Source of the DNA: Anaerolineales bacterium
GTDB taxonomy: Bacteria > Chloroflexota > Anaerolineae > Anaerolineales > DRKV01
Direction: 5' to 3'
Length of the DNA stretch: 34,645 nucleotides
Assembly: GCA_024763355.1 (NCBI GenBank)
Contig: JANTFR010000007.1
Span: forward strand, 1 to 34,645
The notes beneath the pieces are model-generated. The model saw only the letters and a program-made list of their open reading frames with translations, had not been told where the DNA came from and ran no database searches. Of this stretch, positions 14,806-22,495 are shown one piece after another. How positions within the stretch are numbered: position 1 is the stretch's first letter; each line of letters begins with the position of its first letter. Position numbers and translations under genes: made by a program.

Positions 14806-16005
14806 TTATGAGGACGAATTTCCGTGAGCGGTGCGTATCCACCCCATGGCGCGGCGCTGCACCCGGACCCGAATGGCCAGCCAGGTGCGCCACAGGATGA
14901 AGACCATCCCGCTGAGCATCGCTACGTAGGCCCGCCAGGGGGCGCGCCGGGCAGCCAGCCCCCAGAAAGGATACAGGAACAGGAATGCCCCCAGTCCTGC
15001 CCAGGCGAATAACAGGGCAGGGGAGGGAATACCCCACAACCGGTACGTGATGAGTTGCGCTCCCAGCAAGATGAGAGCCATCAGGGTGAGCGTGGAGTAG
15101 GAGGGCATGTATGCCTGGATGCCGCCCTCCAGCATGCCCCAGTGTTTTTGGCGGATGCCCTGACGGATGAGTTGAGGGGCGAACTGCCTGCCGGCCTGAC
15201 GCGCCCCGCTTATCCAGCGGGCGCGTTGCTTTTGGGCTGCTGCCCAGGTAGGAGCCGCTTCTCCGTAGCCGCGGGCGCGCGGGTCGTACAGGATGCGGAT
15301 GCCCTGTAGCAGCAATCGTTGGCGCAACTGGTAATCTTCCGTCAGACCCTCCCCCCAGCCCATAGCGCGCAAAACATCGGCCCGGAAACAGATGGAATCC
15401 CCCATGTGTTTGGCTGAGAATCCCAGGTTAACCCGTCCTCGGTTCTGGTAGTGGTTGTCCACCAGAAACATAGCCCAGGTAAGGCGGGGGAACCAGCCTG
15501 CCTGAGGGTTGCGGATGATGTGCTCCCCCTGCACGACGGGGACGCCGCGCCGCATGTGGGCATCCATGATGCGCAAAAAGTCCGCATCCACGCGGGTGTC
15601 GGCGTCGAAGACCGCGACTGCCTGTATGGATTGGTCTTGTAAGACGCGCTCCAAAAGCCAGGTCAGGGCGGCGCCCTTGCCGCTGCGCGGCCTTTCGTTC
15701 CGCTCGTGGACGATGGCCCCGGCCTGCCGCGCCAAAGCAGCCGTGTCATCGCTGCAATGGTCGGCCACCACAAAGATATGGTACAGGTCTGCCGGATACC
15801 GCAGGGCGCGCAGGCGTTCCACCGTTTGCGCGATGACCGCAGCCTCGTCATGGGCAGGCAGCAGAACAGCAAAGCGGGTTGCGGGCGGCCCGGTTGCCTC
15901 AGGCAAGTTTTTGAGAGGCTTCAGCGCCGCCAGGGGGAGGGCGTACCAGTACAGAGCGGCCAATCCCAGAAGCCCCAAGATTACAAGGGAACCCACAGAG
16001 AACAT
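14806..16005 (-). CDS. membrane glycosyltransferase, GT2 family
   Basis: This 399-residue protein has an N-terminal membrane helix (about 4-25), a cytosolic GT-A catalytic domain (about 44-270) and several C-terminal membrane helices (from about 285). Catalytic features of processive-type GT2 enzymes are AHDEAAVI (51-58), ADHCSDD (81-87), the metal-binding DAD at 134-136, the ED of GLTEDYQLRQR (about 223-224) and QxxRW at 260-264. That set is shared with BcsA and hyaluronan synthase-like enzymes and suggests transfer of a sugar to a polysaccharide or lipid acceptor. Sugar and acceptor cannot be told. It starts 33 bases after the alpha/alpha-toroid gene on the same strand and has no obvious ribosome binding site. 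The pentaheme lipoprotein gene follows after about 100 bases. Confidence 0.88.
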   Translation of the reverse strand: MFSVGSLVILGLLGLAALYWYALPLAALKPLKNLPEATGPPATRFAVLLPAHDEAAVIAQTVERLRALRYPADLYHIFVVADHCSDDTAALARQAGAIVHERNERPRSGKGAALTWLLERVLQDQSIQAVAVFDADTRVDADFLRIMDAHMRRGVPVVQGEHIIRNPQAGWFPRLTWAMFLVDNHYQNRGRVNLGFSAKHMGDSICFRADVLRAMGWGEGLTEDYQLRQRLLLQGIRILYDPRARGYGEAAPTWAAAQKQRARWISGARQAGRQFAPQLIRQGIRQKHWGMLEGGIQAYMPSYSTLTLMALILLGAQLITYRLWGIPSPALLFAWAGLGAFLFLYPFWGLAARRAPWRAYVAMLSGMVFILWRTWLAIRVRVQRRAMGWIRTAHGNSSS

Positions 16006-16038
16006 AACGGTATTCAGGAAAATGGTGGAAATTCCCCC

Positions 16039-17184
16039 TCACCCGGCGTACAGCGGAGCGGGGGCGTTGTCCTGGGTTGCAGACAGCCACAATAAGGCAT
16101 CTACAAAAAATTTGGCTGCCCAGTTGGGATATTTGAAACGCTCGTACCCTCCCCAGATGGGGGCGGAACCTGCAATCCCGCCGCGAATTTCAGAGCCGTT
16201 CCCTTCCAGAATTTGGGTGTGCGCCACGAAGCCGATGGCTTTGCGGGCGGCCTTCAGGTAGCGCGGAGCCGGCTGGAGACGGTAGAGTTGCAGCCACACG
16301 ATGCCCATCTGACAGTTGCCCGTCAGGCATGTGTACGTCTGGTTGGGACGCCATCCTTCGGCGTAGGTTCCCGCCAGGCTGCCGTCGGGACGCTGCAAGC
16401 GGAGCAATGCTTCCGCGCCGTGTCGGGCGGCCTCCACGTAGCGGTCTTCCTTCAAGTGCAGACCGCAGTGCAAGAGGCCCTCGATAGTGTAAGCCAGCGT
16501 GTGGGTAAAGGGCGGTTCCTGGGGTGTGAAAGCACAGTGCCGAAACCACCCGTCCGGTTCTTGCTGCTGGAGCGCCCAGTCCAGATTGCGGCGCGCAAAT
16601 TGCGTATAGTCGTCTCTTGCGCCAGTTTGAGCGGAAAGTTCCAGCAGCGCCCACGCCACGCGGGTATCTATCGTCTTGGGGGTGTTGAGATGCTGGTGAC
16701 GCAGCCACGCGCCGCTTTCATCCTGGATGCTTACCAGCCAATCGGCGGCGCGCTGGGCGGCCTCCAGATAGCGGCGCTCTCCACTGAGGCGATAGGCTGC
16801 CAGCCATCCAAAGATGACCTGCCCCGTATCAAAGACCACCGGCGGGTCGCCGCGCCGCTCCCAGTGCACCACGCCTCCCTCGGGAGTGCTTTGTTCCAGT
16901 AAGTAGTCGGCCATCCGCAGAGCGGTAGTTTGCCAGCCAGGTTGCTGCAGGTAGACCGCGGCGTTCAAAAGCGTGGGGATGGTATAGCCGGTGGTCTCCG
17001 GGTAGGAGGGAACCCAGCGGGCGCGCAGCAGGTCATAGCCCTTGGAGATGCCGCCGTCCCCGGCTGCAGCATGGGCGCGCTCAATCCAGCCCAGCGCCGC
17101 GGTCAGATGACGGTGGGTTGGGGTGATGGGCGCAGTGCGCCGGGTGGCGGTATGGGCGTACAGAAGATGAGAAAAAGGAGGCAT
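16039..17184 (-). CDS. alpha/alpha-toroid protein (prenyltransferase or six-hairpin glycosidase-like)
   Basis: The protein is about 381 residues, soluble by appearance, and made of repeating helical pairs. Repeats contain patterns such as AAQRAADWLVSIQDESGAW, ARRNLDWALQQQEPDGWF and AARHGAEALLRLQRPDGS, typical of an (alpha/alpha)6 barrel. The fold is shared by terpene cyclases, prenyltransferases, six-hairpin glycosidases and epimerases. No DxDD cyclase motif was seen, so squalene cyclase activity is unlikely. With a GT2 gene just downstream, a role in polysaccharide or glycolipid metabolism is plausible but unproven. The start is uncertain: ATG 17184 leaves a normal divergent promoter region, while earlier in-frame codons (ATG 17235, GTG 17265) would nearly abut or overlap the menC promoter. 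Confidence 0.75.
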   Translation of the reverse strand: MPPFSHLLYAHTATRRTAPITPTHRHLTAALGWIERAHAAAGDGGISKGYDLLRARWVPSYPETTGYTIPTLLNAAVYLQQPGWQTTALRMADYLLEQSTPEGGVVHWERRGDPPVVFDTGQVIFGWLAAYRLSGERRYLEAAQRAADWLVSIQDESGAWLRHQHLNTPKTIDTRVAWALLELSAQTGARDDYTQFARRNLDWALQQQEPDGWFRHCAFTPQEPPFTHTLAYTIEGLLHCGLHLKEDRYVEAARHGAEALLRLQRPDGSLAGTYAEGWRPNQTYTCLTGNCQMGIVWLQLYRLQPAPRYLKAARKAIGFVAHTQILEGNGSEIRGGIAGSAPIWGGYERFKYPNWAAKFFVDALLWLSATQDNAPAPLYAG

Positions 17185-17237
17185 TGTTTCTAGTTTAGCA
17201 TGATGGTCAGGGGTAATTCCTAACAACTTTGCCATGA

Positions 17238-17266
17238 TTGACGGTATTTGCAATTTCTTGTACACT
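17238..17266 (+). promoter_or_regulatory. candidate promoter for menC, nearly leaderless
   Basis: TTGACG (17238-17243) and TACACT (17261-17266) have a 17-base spacer. Transcription would start near 17273, only about four bases before ATG 17277, so the mRNA would be nearly leaderless. This fits the lack of a clear ribosome binding site. It lies in the divergent gap shared with the alpha/alpha-toroid gene. Confidence 0.45.
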
Positions 17267-17276
17267 TGAAGCGCCG

Positions 17277-18386
17277 ATGTACTTGAAACGCGTTACCCTC
17301 CACATCATTGCATTGCCGCTGGTGCGCCCGTTTCGCACCGCGCAAGGCGTGCTTCACACCCGCCGTCTTCTGCTGCTGGAAGCCGAAGTGGATGACGTCA
17401 TCGGCTGGGGAGAGTGCGCCGCCTTCGAGACCCCCTTCTACACTGCCGAGACGATAGAGACGGCCCGCCACGTCTTGCGGGATTTCCTCATCCCTGCGGC
17501 GCGACGCGCTCCTCTGGAGCATCCCGCGCAGGTGCAGACGCGCTTTGGGTGGGTGCGCGGTCACCCGATGGCGAAAGCCGCCCTGGAGATGGCTCTCTGG
17601 GATGCCTGGGGAAAACTCCGAGGGGTCTCCCTCGCTTCCATGCTGGGAGCAGCCCGCAAGGAAGTCCCGGTGGGGGTGGCCGTTGGGGTACAGGAAGACC
17701 TGAACACCCTGCTGGAAACTGTGGGGGCGTACCGCGCCCGCGGCTACCGCCGCGTCAAACTCAAAATCAAGCCGGGCTGGGATGTGCAGCCCGTGGCGGC
17801 GGTGCGCCGCGCCTTCCCCCACCTCCCCTTGCAGGTGGACGCCAACGCGGCTTATACGCGGGAGAGCGCCGAGGGACTTCTCTCCCTGGACGAATACGGG
17901 TTGTTGCTCATTGAGCAGCCTCTGCCCGAAGACGACCTGCCAGGGCACGCTCGTTTGCAAGCGCGTTTGCAGACGCCTCTTTGCCTGGATGAGAGTATCA
18001 CGTCTCCGGCGCAGGCGCGGGCGGCGCTGGAACTGGGGGCCTGCCGCGTGCTGAACATCAAGCCGGGACGGGTAGGGGGCTTGAGCCGGGCCGTGGAAAT
18101 CCATGACCTGTCCCGCTCGCGGGATGTCCCCGTGTGGTGCGGCGGGATGCTGGAGAGCGGTCTGGGGCGCGCCGCAAATCTCGCCCTGGCCGCTTTGCCG
18201 GGCTTTACGCTGCCGGGGGACATTTCGGCTACCGAGCGCTATTACCGGGAGGACATTACAGCGGAACGTTTTGTGCTTTCTGCCGATGGCACGCTGCCCG
18301 TCCCTGCCGCCCCGGGATTGGGCGTTCATGTGGAGCGGCGCCTTTTGCAACGCTTCTGTATGCAACACGACATGATAGATGGTTGA
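17277..18386 (+). CDS. menC: o-succinylbenzoate synthase (MenC, NSAR/OSBS enolase-superfamily type)
   Basis: MenC dehydrates 2-succinyl-6-hydroxy-2,4-cyclohexadiene-1-carboxylate to o-succinylbenzoate in menaquinone synthesis. The 369-residue protein is a full-length enolase-superfamily member with a capping domain (WGECAAFETPFYT) and a barrel. Catalytic and metal residues are in the expected places: Lys161 and Lys163 in KLKIKPGW, Asp188 in VDAN, Glu213 in IEQPLPEDD, Asp238 in LDES and Lys262 in NIKPGRVGG. This spacing is nearly that of the Amycolatopsis enzyme, whose family also racemises N-acylamino acids. Such a side activity cannot be excluded, although nearby menaquinol-type respiratory genes favour the MenC role. 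ATG 17277 begins the family-typical N-terminus; upstream in-frame TTG 17238 overlaps the promoter. No other men gene is in the window. Confidence 0.92.
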   Translation: MYLKRVTLHIIALPLVRPFRTAQGVLHTRRLLLLEAEVDDVIGWGECAAFETPFYTAETIETARHVLRDFLIPAARRAPLEHPAQVQTRFGWVRGHPMAKAALEMALWDAWGKLRGVSLASMLGAARKEVPVGVAVGVQEDLNTLLETVGAYRARGYRRVKLKIKPGWDVQPVAAVRRAFPHLPLQVDANAAYTRESAEGLLSLDEYGLLLIEQPLPEDDLPGHARLQARLQTPLCLDESITSPAQARAALELGACRVLNIKPGRVGGLSRAVEIHDLSRSRDVPVWCGGMLESGLGRAANLALAALPGFTLPGDISATERYYREDITAERFVLSADGTLPVPAAPGLGVHVERRLLQRFCMQHDMIDG

Positions 18387-18414
18387 AATGTGAATATATT
18401 TTTGTGGCGTATGC

Positions 18415-18443
18415 TTGACTTTCCCCTCTTTTGCAAGTATGCT
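18415..18443 (+). promoter_or_regulatory. sigma70-type promoter of the chemosensory cluster
   Basis: TTGACT (18415-18420) and TATGCT (18438-18443) are exactly 17 bases apart, matching consensus at five and four positions. Transcription would start near 18450, giving a leader of about 75 bases before the first cheY at 18524. It is the best-looking promoter in the window. Confidence 0.6.
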
Positions 18444-18523
18444 TTTTATGCTGACAAACTGGCGTATGTTTCTGCTTGCTTGCCAGACGGCGCGAGAGTT
18501 CTGCATCACAGGAGTGAGGAACC

Positions 18524-18886
18524 ATGACGAAAATCTTGATTGTGGACGATTCCAGTTTTTCCCGCAGCGGGCTGCGGCGTCTCCTCGAGAGCAGTGGGTA
18601 TGATGTGCTGGAAGCCGAATCGGGGATGCGCGCCCTGGAAATGCTTCAGAAGGAGGCCCCCGACGTGATTACCCTGGATTTGCTGATGCCCGGCTTGAGC
18701 GGGCAGGAGACTCTCCAGGCCATCCGCAGGGTGGCTCCTCAGACGCGAATCGTTGTCCTTACCGCAGATATTCAGGAGGCTACCCGGAAAGAATTGTTGG
18801 ACATGGGCGCGGATGCCTTCCTGGGCAAGCCGGTCGGCCGAGATGCGCTGCTATCCACCCTAGAGCGGATTCTTGCTGAATCCTGA
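18524..18886 (+). CDS. CheY-like single-domain response regulator (first of two)
   Basis: The product is a 120-residue receiver domain without output domain. Phosphorylation-site residues are intact: acidic pair Asp8-Asp9, phosphoacceptor Asp52 (LDLLMPG), Thr80 and Lys102 (GKP). It would take phosphate from CheA and act by protein interaction. It begins with IVDDSSFSRSGLRRLL, typical of CheY proteins. AGGAG at 18510-18514 and a GAGGA nearer the start support ATG 18524. It is the first gene after the cluster promoter, and a CheC-type phosphatase follows 20 bases later, the usual partner for dephosphorylating CheY-P. No flagellar switch gene is nearby, so the target may be something other than a flagellar motor. 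Confidence 0.92.
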   Translation: MTKILIVDDSSFSRSGLRRLLESSGYDVLEAESGMRALEMLQKEAPDVITLDLLMPGLSGQETLQAIRRVAPQTRIVVLTADIQEATRKELLDMGADAFLGKPVGRDALLSTLERILAES

Positions 18887-18906
18887 CCTGTAACGAGAAA
18901 ATAGCC

Positions 18907-19533
18907 ATGGCTGTGCTAAGCGAAAGTGAACGGGAAGTTTTACAGGAGTTGATGAATATTGCGGCCGGCAAGGCTGCCGATACGATGGCGCGCTTGTTCG
19001 GTAAACGTATCGGCATCAATATTGCCGCTATCCAGGTGCTTTCTCAAGAAAGTCTGCTGAATCTCTTGGGTGAGACCTTGTTTCCCGGCGGCGCTATCGT
19101 AGAACAGAATTTCTGGGGGGATATCCAGGGCCTGGCTCTCTTGCTTCTCCCTCACGATGAGACCGTTCGACTGGTGAACCAACTTCTGGATGTCAACGGG
19201 AGACCAACGCATCTTTCCGTTGAAGACCGCGGTGTGCTGAGTGAACTGGGAAACGTCATTTTGAGCGCCTGCGTGAGCACCTTTGTGCAGCAATTGCAAA
19301 GACGCGCCCGTTTTCAGTTGCCGGAGGTCCTGACTGACTTAAACGCAGAGCAGGTTATTGGCCGCGTGGACCTGCATACCCGGAGGCAGAACGCGCAAGT
19401 CATCTTGCTATCCACGCATTTCGAAATTCGGGAGCAGCGTCTGAATGCCTGGATAGCCTTGATTCTGGCGCTGGAAACGCAGCCCTTGCTGAATGCCTTG
19501 CACGCCATCCGGGAGCCATCGGATGCGCATTGA
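18907..19533 (+). CDS. cheC: CheC-family CheY-P phosphatase
   Basis: The 208-residue protein has the two-fold repeat of the CheC/CheX/FliY family. The first helix motif reads ELMNIAAGKAADTMARL (about 14-30), with Glu14 and Asn17 where the catalytic Glu and Asn of CheC lie. The second reads ELGNVILSACVSTF (about 113-126), with Glu113 and Asn116. Both potential active sites therefore keep the E-x2-N core, although the preceding acidic or Ser position is less typical. The expected reaction is hydrolysis of the phosphoaspartate on CheY-P. No cheD gene, the usual CheC partner, is found in the cluster. The gene lies between two cheY genes and is followed by the second with a 13-base gap. Confidence 0.85.
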   Translation: MAVLSESEREVLQELMNIAAGKAADTMARLFGKRIGINIAAIQVLSQESLLNLLGETLFPGGAIVEQNFWGDIQGLALLLLPHDETVRLVNQLLDVNGRPTHLSVEDRGVLSELGNVILSACVSTFVQQLQRRARFQLPEVLTDLNAEQVIGRVDLHTRRQNAQVILLSTHFEIREQRLNAWIALILALETQPLLNALHAIREPSDAH

Positions 19534-19546
19534 GAGGAAGGCTGAG

Positions 19547-19918
19547 ATGCCTCGTGTCCTGGTAGTAGATGATTCCCCAACCATGCGCAAAATGATTATG
19601 GCCGCCTTGCGCCCGTTGCAGGCCGAATTTGGCGAGGCTGCCAATGGCCTGGAGGCCATTGAACAATTGGCATTGGGGAAATACGATGCCATGACCTTGG
19701 ACCTCAATATGCCTGATATGCACGGATTGGAAGTCCTGCGGTACGTGCGTAAACTGTCGTCCTTGGATGAAATGCCGGTGGTGGTCATCAGCACGCGCGG
19801 CGATGAGTACAGTTTGCAGCAATCCTTGCAATTGGGTGCCAACCGCTATCTTGTCAAGCCGTTCCAACCTGCGGAGTTGCTGCGTATAATCCAGACTTTG
19901 TTGGCGCAGTCCGCTTGA
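19547..19918 (+). CDS. CheY-like single-domain response regulator (second)
   Basis: The 123-residue receiver domain starts MPRVLVVDDSPTMRKMI, close to chemotaxis CheY. Asp8-Asp9 and phosphoacceptor Asp52 (LDLNMPDMHG) are present, followed by a Ser/Thr position (VVIST) and Lys in YLVKPF. I chose ATG 19547, with GAGAGGAAGG at 19532-19541 before it; in-frame ATG 19523 lies inside cheC and has no such signal. It is clearly different in sequence from the first receiver. One may be the signal-carrying CheY and the other a phosphate sink or a regulator with a different target. Its 3' end contains a perfect TATAAT (19885-19890) that could serve cheA. Confidence 0.91.
   Translation: MPRVLVVDDSPTMRKMIMAALRPLQAEFGEAANGLEAIEQLALGKYDAMTLDLNMPDMHGLEVLRYVRKLSSLDEMPVVVISTRGDEYSLQQSLQLGANRYLVKPFQPAELLRIIQTLLAQSA
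19885..19890 (+). promoter_or_regulatory. candidate internal -10 box upstream of cheA
   Basis: TATAAT at 19885-19890 inside the end of the second cheY matches consensus fully. The base region 17 upstream (TTCCAA at 19862) is only a partial -35. If active, transcription starts near 19897 with an 80-base leader to cheA. The leader contains the 11-mer CCGCTGTAGCC (19940-19950), also found in the leader of the MFS gene. Confidence 0.25.
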
Positions 19919-19976
19919 GGCTTGCAAAGGGCGGACAAACCGCTGTAGCCAAAAGATAACGACCTGTCGGCTTTCT

Positions 19977-21980
19977 ATGGATTTCCTGGCTGCTGAATTC
20001 CTGCAAGATTTTTTGGACGAAAGCAACGGGCATTTGCAAACCATCAGCACGCATCTGCTCGCCCTGGAGGCCGCGCCGCAGGACGGCCTGTCTGAGGAAG
20101 CGGTCAATGCGCTGTTTCGTGCCATGCATACCCTCAAGGGTTTGTGTGGGATGGTCGGCTTGCAGGAGGCTGCGGAACTGGCGCATGCGATGGAAGGTTT
20201 GCTGCGCAGCGTGCGCCAGGGGGAACGGACAATTACGTTGGATATGGCGGATGCCCTGCTGGAAGGAACCACGGTCTTGCAGGCGCTTATTGAGAGTGTG
20301 CGCACGCCCGAAGCCTCCGTGCCGGATACTTCGGCTGTGATGCAGCGTTTACAGACGATTGGCGGAGAAAGCGAAGCAGACGCGCTCTCCCTGGCGGAAT
20401 CTGCCGTTCTTCCCCAGACGCCGCCTCGCCCCTCACCCCCTGCGGATGATGCACTCTGGCTGCCAGCGGAGGTGCGGGCGCTCATCCCGGAAGAGCATAT
20501 AGCCCGCGCTCAGCAGGCATTGCAGGCGGGGAAAGTGCTCCAACTGGCGGTCTTTACGCCCTCGGATGAACGCGCCGCCCGCGGGGTAAACGTGACTGCG
20601 GTGCGGACGCAACTCGAGCAGGCGGCTCAGGTCATTAGTGGGGTGCCCCTCATTGAGGGACAGAAAGTGCGCTTTGCCTTTCTCCTGGCGAGCGAGACGC
20701 CCCTGCCGGAAGAGCAATTCCCTGATGTCGTCTGGCTGCCGCTGGAAGAACCGGCCGCGCAGCGGGGAAAGGTTTCTGCTTCTCCAATGGAAGTTGCTGC
20801 TCCCCGCCGCCCGGAGCGCCAGGGACTGGTTCCCTCCATGCGGGTGGAAATCGCCCGTCTGGATGAAATTTTACGCCTGGTGGGCGACTTGGTGGTCACA
20901 CGGTCTCGTTTGCACGAGGCCTTGCAGCATCTCGGTTCGGAGAGGCTCGACGAGTTGGAGGGTGTCCTGGAATGGCAGATGCGCCAGTTGCGGGAGGCTG
21001 TCATGCGGGTCCGCCTGGTGCCGCTGGATGAAGTCTTCGCCCGGATGCCGCTGGCAGTGCGCGATATTGCCCGACAGAATGGCAAGCAGGTGATGTTGCA
21101 TCTGGAAGGCGGGGAGACCGAGATAGACAAATCCATGGTCGAAAATCTGCTCGACCCTTTGCTGCACCTGATGCGGAATGCTGTCACACACGGCATCGAG
21201 TTGCCGGAAGAACGCCGCGCGGCGGGGAAACCGCCCGAGGGCCGCGTGACCGTGCGCGCCCGTCCCTCGGGGGAGCACATTCTGATTGAAGTGAGTGATG
21301 ATGGGCGCGGCGTGGACCTGGAAGCGGTGGCCTCCAAAGCCCGCCTGCAAGGGTTGCTGACAGAGGAGCATCCCATCGGCCCTGAGGAAGCCCTGAAAAT
21401 TCTCTGCCATCCCGGGTTTTCCACCCGCTCCAACGCCGATATGGGAGCCGGACGCGGAGTGGGCATGGATGTGGTAGCCCAGATGGTGGCGCAGATGGGA
21501 GGGGCGCTTTCCATGCAGACGGAACTGGGGCAGGGCACGACGTTTACGCTGCGTCTCCCTTTAAGTCTGACGATTTTCGATGCCATCATCGTTCAGACGG
21601 GCGCGGAGCGGTATGCCATCCCGCGCAATAGCGTGGAGCGTATCATCGAGATTGAGGCCCACAAACTCAGCCCCCTGGACGGGCAAACGTGGTATCCCTA
21701 CGAAGGCCGGCCTGTGCCTTTGGCCAACCTGGGAACCCTGTTCGCTGTACCGCAGGCTGGTGCCGGCCGTTACGGGTTGGTGCTGGCTTTGCATAATAGC
21801 CAGCCCCTCATTTTGCAGGTGGATGCGCTGGTCGGGATGCAGGAAATCGTCATGCGCGCCATGCACGACCCTTTGACGCTTTCTCCCGGCGTAGCCGGCG
21901 CGACCGAATTGGGCGATGGACACCTGGTGCTGGTGCTTGATGCGCTTGGCCTGGCAACTCTCTATAACGGAGGTTTGTGA
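19977..21980 (+). CDS. cheA: chemotaxis histidine kinase CheA
   Basis: CheA phosphorylates itself on a histidine in response to receptor state and passes phosphate to CheY and CheB. The 667-residue protein has the full plan: an N-terminal Hpt domain with phosphoacceptor His51 (AMHTLKG), a linker with a middle domain (about 155-260, possibly P2-like), the P3 dimerisation helices (about 283-350), the ATPase domain (about 350-530) and a CheW-like P5 domain to the end. The ATPase domain shows the N box LMRNAVTHGIE near residue 398, DDGRGVD, and GAGRGVGMDVV near 490. The ATG at 19977 has no clear ribosome binding site, and the 58-base gap before it is the longest between genes in the first half of the cluster, so expression may be separately set. 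The stop overlaps the cheW start. Confidence 0.96.
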   Translation: MDFLAAEFLQDFLDESNGHLQTISTHLLALEAAPQDGLSEEAVNALFRAMHTLKGLCGMVGLQEAAELAHAMEGLLRSVRQGERTITLDMADALLEGTTVLQALIESVRTPEASVPDTSAVMQRLQTIGGESEADALSLAESAVLPQTPPRPSPPADDALWLPAEVRALIPEEHIARAQQALQAGKVLQLAVFTPSDERAARGVNVTAVRTQLEQAAQVISGVPLIEGQKVRFAFLLASETPLPEEQFPDVVWLPLEEPAAQRGKVSASPMEVAAPRRPERQGLVPSMRVEIARLDEILRLVGDLVVTRSRLHEALQHLGSERLDELEGVLEWQMRQLREAVMRVRLVPLDEVFARMPLAVRDIARQNGKQVMLHLEGGETEIDKSMVENLLDPLLHLMRNAVTHGIELPEERRAAGKPPEGRVTVRARPSGEHILIEVSDDGRGVDLEAVASKARLQGLLTEEHPIGPEEALKILCHPGFSTRSNADMGAGRGVGMDVVAQMVAQMGGALSMQTELGQGTTFTLRLPLSLTIFDAIIVQTGAERYAIPRNSVERIIEIEAHKLSPLDGQTWYPYEGRPVPLANLGTLFAVPQAGAGRYGLVLALHNSQPLILQVDALVGMQEIVMRAMHDPLTLSPGVAGATELGDGHLVLVLDALGLATLYNGGL

Positions 21981-22441
21981 TGCTGGAACCGTTCATCTTG
22001 TTCGAAGTGGCTGGGACGACCTATGCTGTGCCCTCGGAGCAAGTTGTGCAGATTGCCATGCTGGAAGGAGTTACCCGCGTGCCCAACGCGCCCCTTTTTG
22101 TGGACGGCGTGGCTTATGTGCGCGGGCGGGTGGTGCCCGTTGTTAACCTGCGGGAGCGTTTTGGCTTCGAGCGTCGTCCTTACGACCTGAAAAGCCGCCT
22201 GCTGGTTGTCGAGTTGGAAGGCCGTTGGATAGGGCTGGCTGCCGATTCGGCCCACGAGTTTATTCGCCTGGAAAGTGACGACATCCAGCCTCCGCCCGAG
22301 GGCTCGCTTTCTGAGCAGGCCCGCTATGTAACCGGTGTGTTCGCGCGCCGGGAAAATCTCATCCTTGTGCTGGATATCCGCCGTTTGCTTGATGAGGATG
22401 AGAGCCAGTCCCTGGCAGAGATGCGCCTGGATGAAGCGTGA
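21980..22441 (+). CDS. cheW: chemotaxis coupling protein CheW
   Basis: CheW bridges receptors and CheA in chemosensory arrays. The 153-residue protein is a single CheW domain: FILFEVAGTTYAVPSEQVVQ at the start, the GVAYVRGRVVPVVNLRERFG segment of the beta-barrel, and a C-terminal LILVLDIRRLL strand. Length and motifs are standard. The ATG shares its first base with the last base of the cheA TGA (21978-21980), and CGGAGG at 21968-21973 is its ribosome binding site inside cheA, so the two are translationally coupled in fixed proportion. The MCP gene follows after 54 bases. Confidence 0.94.
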   Translation: MLEPFILFEVAGTTYAVPSEQVVQIAMLEGVTRVPNAPLFVDGVAYVRGRVVPVVNLRERFGFERRPYDLKSRLLVVELEGRWIGLAADSAHEFIRLESDDIQPPPEGSLSEQARYVTGVFARRENLILVLDIRRLLDEDESQSLAEMRLDEA

Positions 22442-22495
22442 GCCGCTCTGCCGTTCTTGATGTTCAGCCTATTGCTTTTCGGAAGGAGCAACCCC

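Noticed and set aside
14705-15037. N-terminal extension of the pentaheme lipoprotein
   Set aside because: The frame stays open, but this stretch overlaps the 3' end of the glycosyltransferase gene, and the lipoprotein signal starts at 14704 with a ribosome binding site.
16039-17184. Squalene-hopene cyclase assignment for the alpha/alpha-toroid gene
   Set aside because: The helical repeats fit the fold, but there is no DxDD acid motif, no clear QW repeats and the length is about half that of the cyclases.
17220-18509. 429-codon open frame antisense to menC
   Set aside because: menC has all catalytic residues. The antisense reading is Arg/Gln/Pro-rich without motifs and covers two predicted promoters.
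19919-19976. c-di-GMP-I (GEMM) riboswitch before cheA
   Set aside because: GCAAAG and GTAGCC fragments recall the 3' half of GEMM, and the context is tempting, but the 5' half with its conserved AAACC and GACGCAAAGC parts is missing, and the space is too short.
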